Assembly (NCBI GenBank): GCA_900764415.1
Contig: CAAFOA010000284.1
Coordinates: 1-5,776 of the forward strand
DNA length: 5,776 bases
From: an uncultured Collinsella sp.
Lineage (GTDB): Bacteria > Actinomycetota > Coriobacteriia > Coriobacteriales > Coriobacteriaceae
Direction: 5' to 3'
Shown here: positions 4,540 through 5,776 of the stretch, piece by piece
Numbering within the stretch: position 1 is the stretch's first letter
Layout of the letters: each line of letters opens with the position of its first letter
The notes under the pieces: generated by a model
Seen by the model: the letters and a program-made list of their open reading frames with translations, nothing else
What the model was told of the DNA's origin: nothing
Database searches by the model: none
Program-made: the position numbers and the translations under genes

Positions 4540-5776
4540 ATGTGCGATTGCACAGATCATAAGGACGAGATCCCTGCCTACGACGCGCAGACCATTGAGT
4601 CCAAGTGGATGAAGGCCTGGGAGGACTCCAACCTCTTTGCCGTCGACACCGACGACAGCAAGCCCAAAAAGTACGTGCTCGAGATGTTCCCGTATCCGTC
4701 GGGCGACCTGCACATGGGCCACGCTCGCAACTATACCATCGGCGATGCCATGGCCCGTCAGGCCCGCATGCGCGGCTTTGACGTGCTGCACCCCATTGGC
4801 TTTGACGCCTTTGGCCTGCCTGCCGAGAATGCCGCCATCAAGCACAACACGCAGGCTGCCGCCTGGACGTATAAGAATATGGACCAGGCGCTCGCCACGA
4901 TGAAGCGCATGGGCTTCTCCTACGATCTGGATCGCATGGTCAAGACCTGCAGCCCCGACTACTACCGCTGGGGCCAGTGGATCTTTGAGAAGCTGTGGGA
5001 AAAGGGCCTGGTCTACCGCAAGAAGAACCCGGTCAACTGGTGCCCTAACTGCAAGACCGTTCTGGCCAACGAGCAGGTCACCGAGGGCAAGTGCTGGCGC
5101 TGCGGCACCGAGCCCGAGAAGCGCGACCTTGAGCAGTGGTACTTCAAGATCACCGAGTACTCCCAGGAGCTGCTCGACGACCTGGAGAAGCTCCCCGGCT
5201 GGCCCGAGCGCGTCAAGCAGATGCAGGCCAACTGGATCGGCCGCTCAGAGGGCGCCGAGGTCGACTTTACCCTGTGCGACCAGGATGGCGAGCCCATCGA
5301 GGGCGACGAGGGCAAGATCACCGTCTTCACCACGCGTGCTGACACCCTGTTTGGCGTGTCCTTCTTTGTTCTGGCCCCCGAGTACGCTCGTCTGCACGAG
5401 CTCGTCGAGGGCACGGAGTACGAGGAGGCCGTGACCAAGATCGTCGAGGACTCCAAGCATATCTCCGCCGTCGAGCGTGCCCAGGGCACCCTCGAGAAGC
5501 ACGGTGCCTTTACCGGCCGCTACGTGGTGAACCCCGTCAACGGTGAGAAGGTCCCCGTGTGGGTTGCCGACTACGTCGTTGCCGACTACGGTACCGGCGC
5601 TGTCATGGCCGTTCCCTGCGGTGACCAGCGCGACTTTGAGTTCGCCCGCAAGTACGACCTGCCGATCGTGCCGATCATCCTGGACGATGACGACCGCGCT
5701 GCCGTCGAGGCCAGCGGCGAGACCATCGATACCTTCCATGCCGAGACCGTCGACTGGGATTGCGCCCACGCTGCCG
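4540..5776 (+). CDS. leuS: Leucyl-tRNA synthetase, N-terminal half (runs off the window)
   Basis: Open from ATG 4540 to the window end: 412 codons of an enzyme usually around 800-880 residues. It charges tRNA-Leu with leucine using ATP in the cytoplasm (class Ia synthetase). AAAGGAG (4528-4534) lies 5 bases before the ATG. YVLEMFPYPSGDLHMGHARN contains the HIGH-box equivalent HMGH (residues 58-61), and HPIGFDAFGLPAENAA follows. The Zn-1 insertion has four cysteines (Cys168, 171, 185, 188 in CPNC and CWRC), a complete metal site. NWIGRSEGAEV leads into the CP1 editing domain, with the threonine-rich motif TTRADT (264-269) and DYGTGAVMAVPCGDQRDFEFA-type sequence ending in Asp365. Both hallmarks of post-transfer editing are present. 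The KMSKS loop, anticodon-binding domain and C-terminal domain lie beyond the window. A long structured leader precedes the gene. The N-terminal MCDCTDHKDE, with two cysteines and mostly polar residues, precedes the conserved core and is likely a lineage-specific extension. Confidence 0.97.
   Translation, partial: MCDCTDHKDEIPAYDAQTIESKWMKAWEDSNLFAVDTDDSKPKKYVLEMFPYPSGDLHMGHARNYTIGDAMARQARMRGFDVLHPIGFDAFGLPAENAAIKHNTQAAAWTYKNMDQALATMKRMGFSYDLDRMVKTCSPDYYRWGQWIFEKLWEKGLVYRKKNPVNWCPNCKTVLANEQVTEGKCWRCGTEPEKRDLEQWYFKITEYSQELLDDLEKLPGWPERVKQMQANWIGRSEGAEVDFTLCDQDGEPIEGDEGKITVFTTRADTLFGVSFFVLAPEYARLHELVEGTEYEEAVTKIVEDSKHISAVERAQGTLEKHGAFTGRYVVNPVNGEKVPVWVADYVVADYGTGAVMAVPCGDQRDFEFARKYDLPIVPIILDDDDRAAVEASGETIDTFHAETVDWDCAHAA

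Noticed and set aside
5245..5769. A 174-codon minus-strand open frame inside leuS
   Set aside because: It is antisense to the conserved CP1 editing domain, with the same low-complexity V/G/L/D composition, and is a shadow of biased codon use.
1..5776. CRISPR array, tRNA, rRNA, prophage or toxin-antitoxin genes
   Set aside because: No regularly spaced direct repeats, no cloverleaf with CCA-type end and no matching protein motifs were seen on either strand; the only repeats are the inverted ones listed.

Overview
The window looks like one end of a contig from a high-GC Gram-positive gut bacterium, most likely a Coriobacteriia member such as Collinsella. That placement is inference from GC-rich third codon positions, gene content and AAGGAG-type ribosome binding sites; no taxonomic marker was compared. 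The first 19 bases are the Tn5 mosaic-end sequence of Nextera-style libraries, so the left edge is a sequencing artefact and the first gene is cut by the contig end.

Layout. (1) 20-1039, plus strand: the C-terminal two thirds of a GH32 sucrose-6-phosphate hydrolase/beta-fructosidase, closed by a perfect 13-bp hairpin terminator (1078-1113). (2) 1136-2128, plus strand: a shortened Cys/Met-metabolism PLP-fold protein in which the catalytic lysine and several cofactor-binding motifs appear to be lost, so it is probably a pseudoenzyme. (3) 2125-2232: a 108-bp element of two 35/36-nt inverted arms that lies between convergent genes and supplies the stop codons of both. (4) 2225-2575, minus strand: a stand-alone ModE-type winged-helix regulator with no molybdate-binding domain. 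(5) 2585-2768: a short divergent promoter region whose two promoters overlap, plus a TTGGGC/GCCCAA palindrome at the predicted guaB transcription start. (6) 2769-4280, plus strand: guaB (IMP dehydrogenase), 503 residues, of the type best known from Tritrichomonas foetus. (7) 4281-4539: a terminator, an extended -10 promoter and a 119-nt concentric inverted repeat forming the leuS leader. (8) 4540-5776, plus strand: the N-terminal half of leuS, running off the right edge.

The genes do not form one operon. Each plus-strand gene is separated from the next by a terminator or a strong inverted repeat, and the regulator points away from guaB. guaB (guanine nucleotide synthesis) and leuS (leucyl-tRNA charging) are housekeeping genes with strongly biased codon use. 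The GH32 and PLP-fold genes have looser codon use, as expected of accessory or weakly expressed genes. I see no mobile-element protein genes, CRISPR array, tRNA or rRNA. The most interesting items are the apparently inactive PLP-fold protein, the two large intergenic palindromes and the overlapping regulator/guaB promoters.
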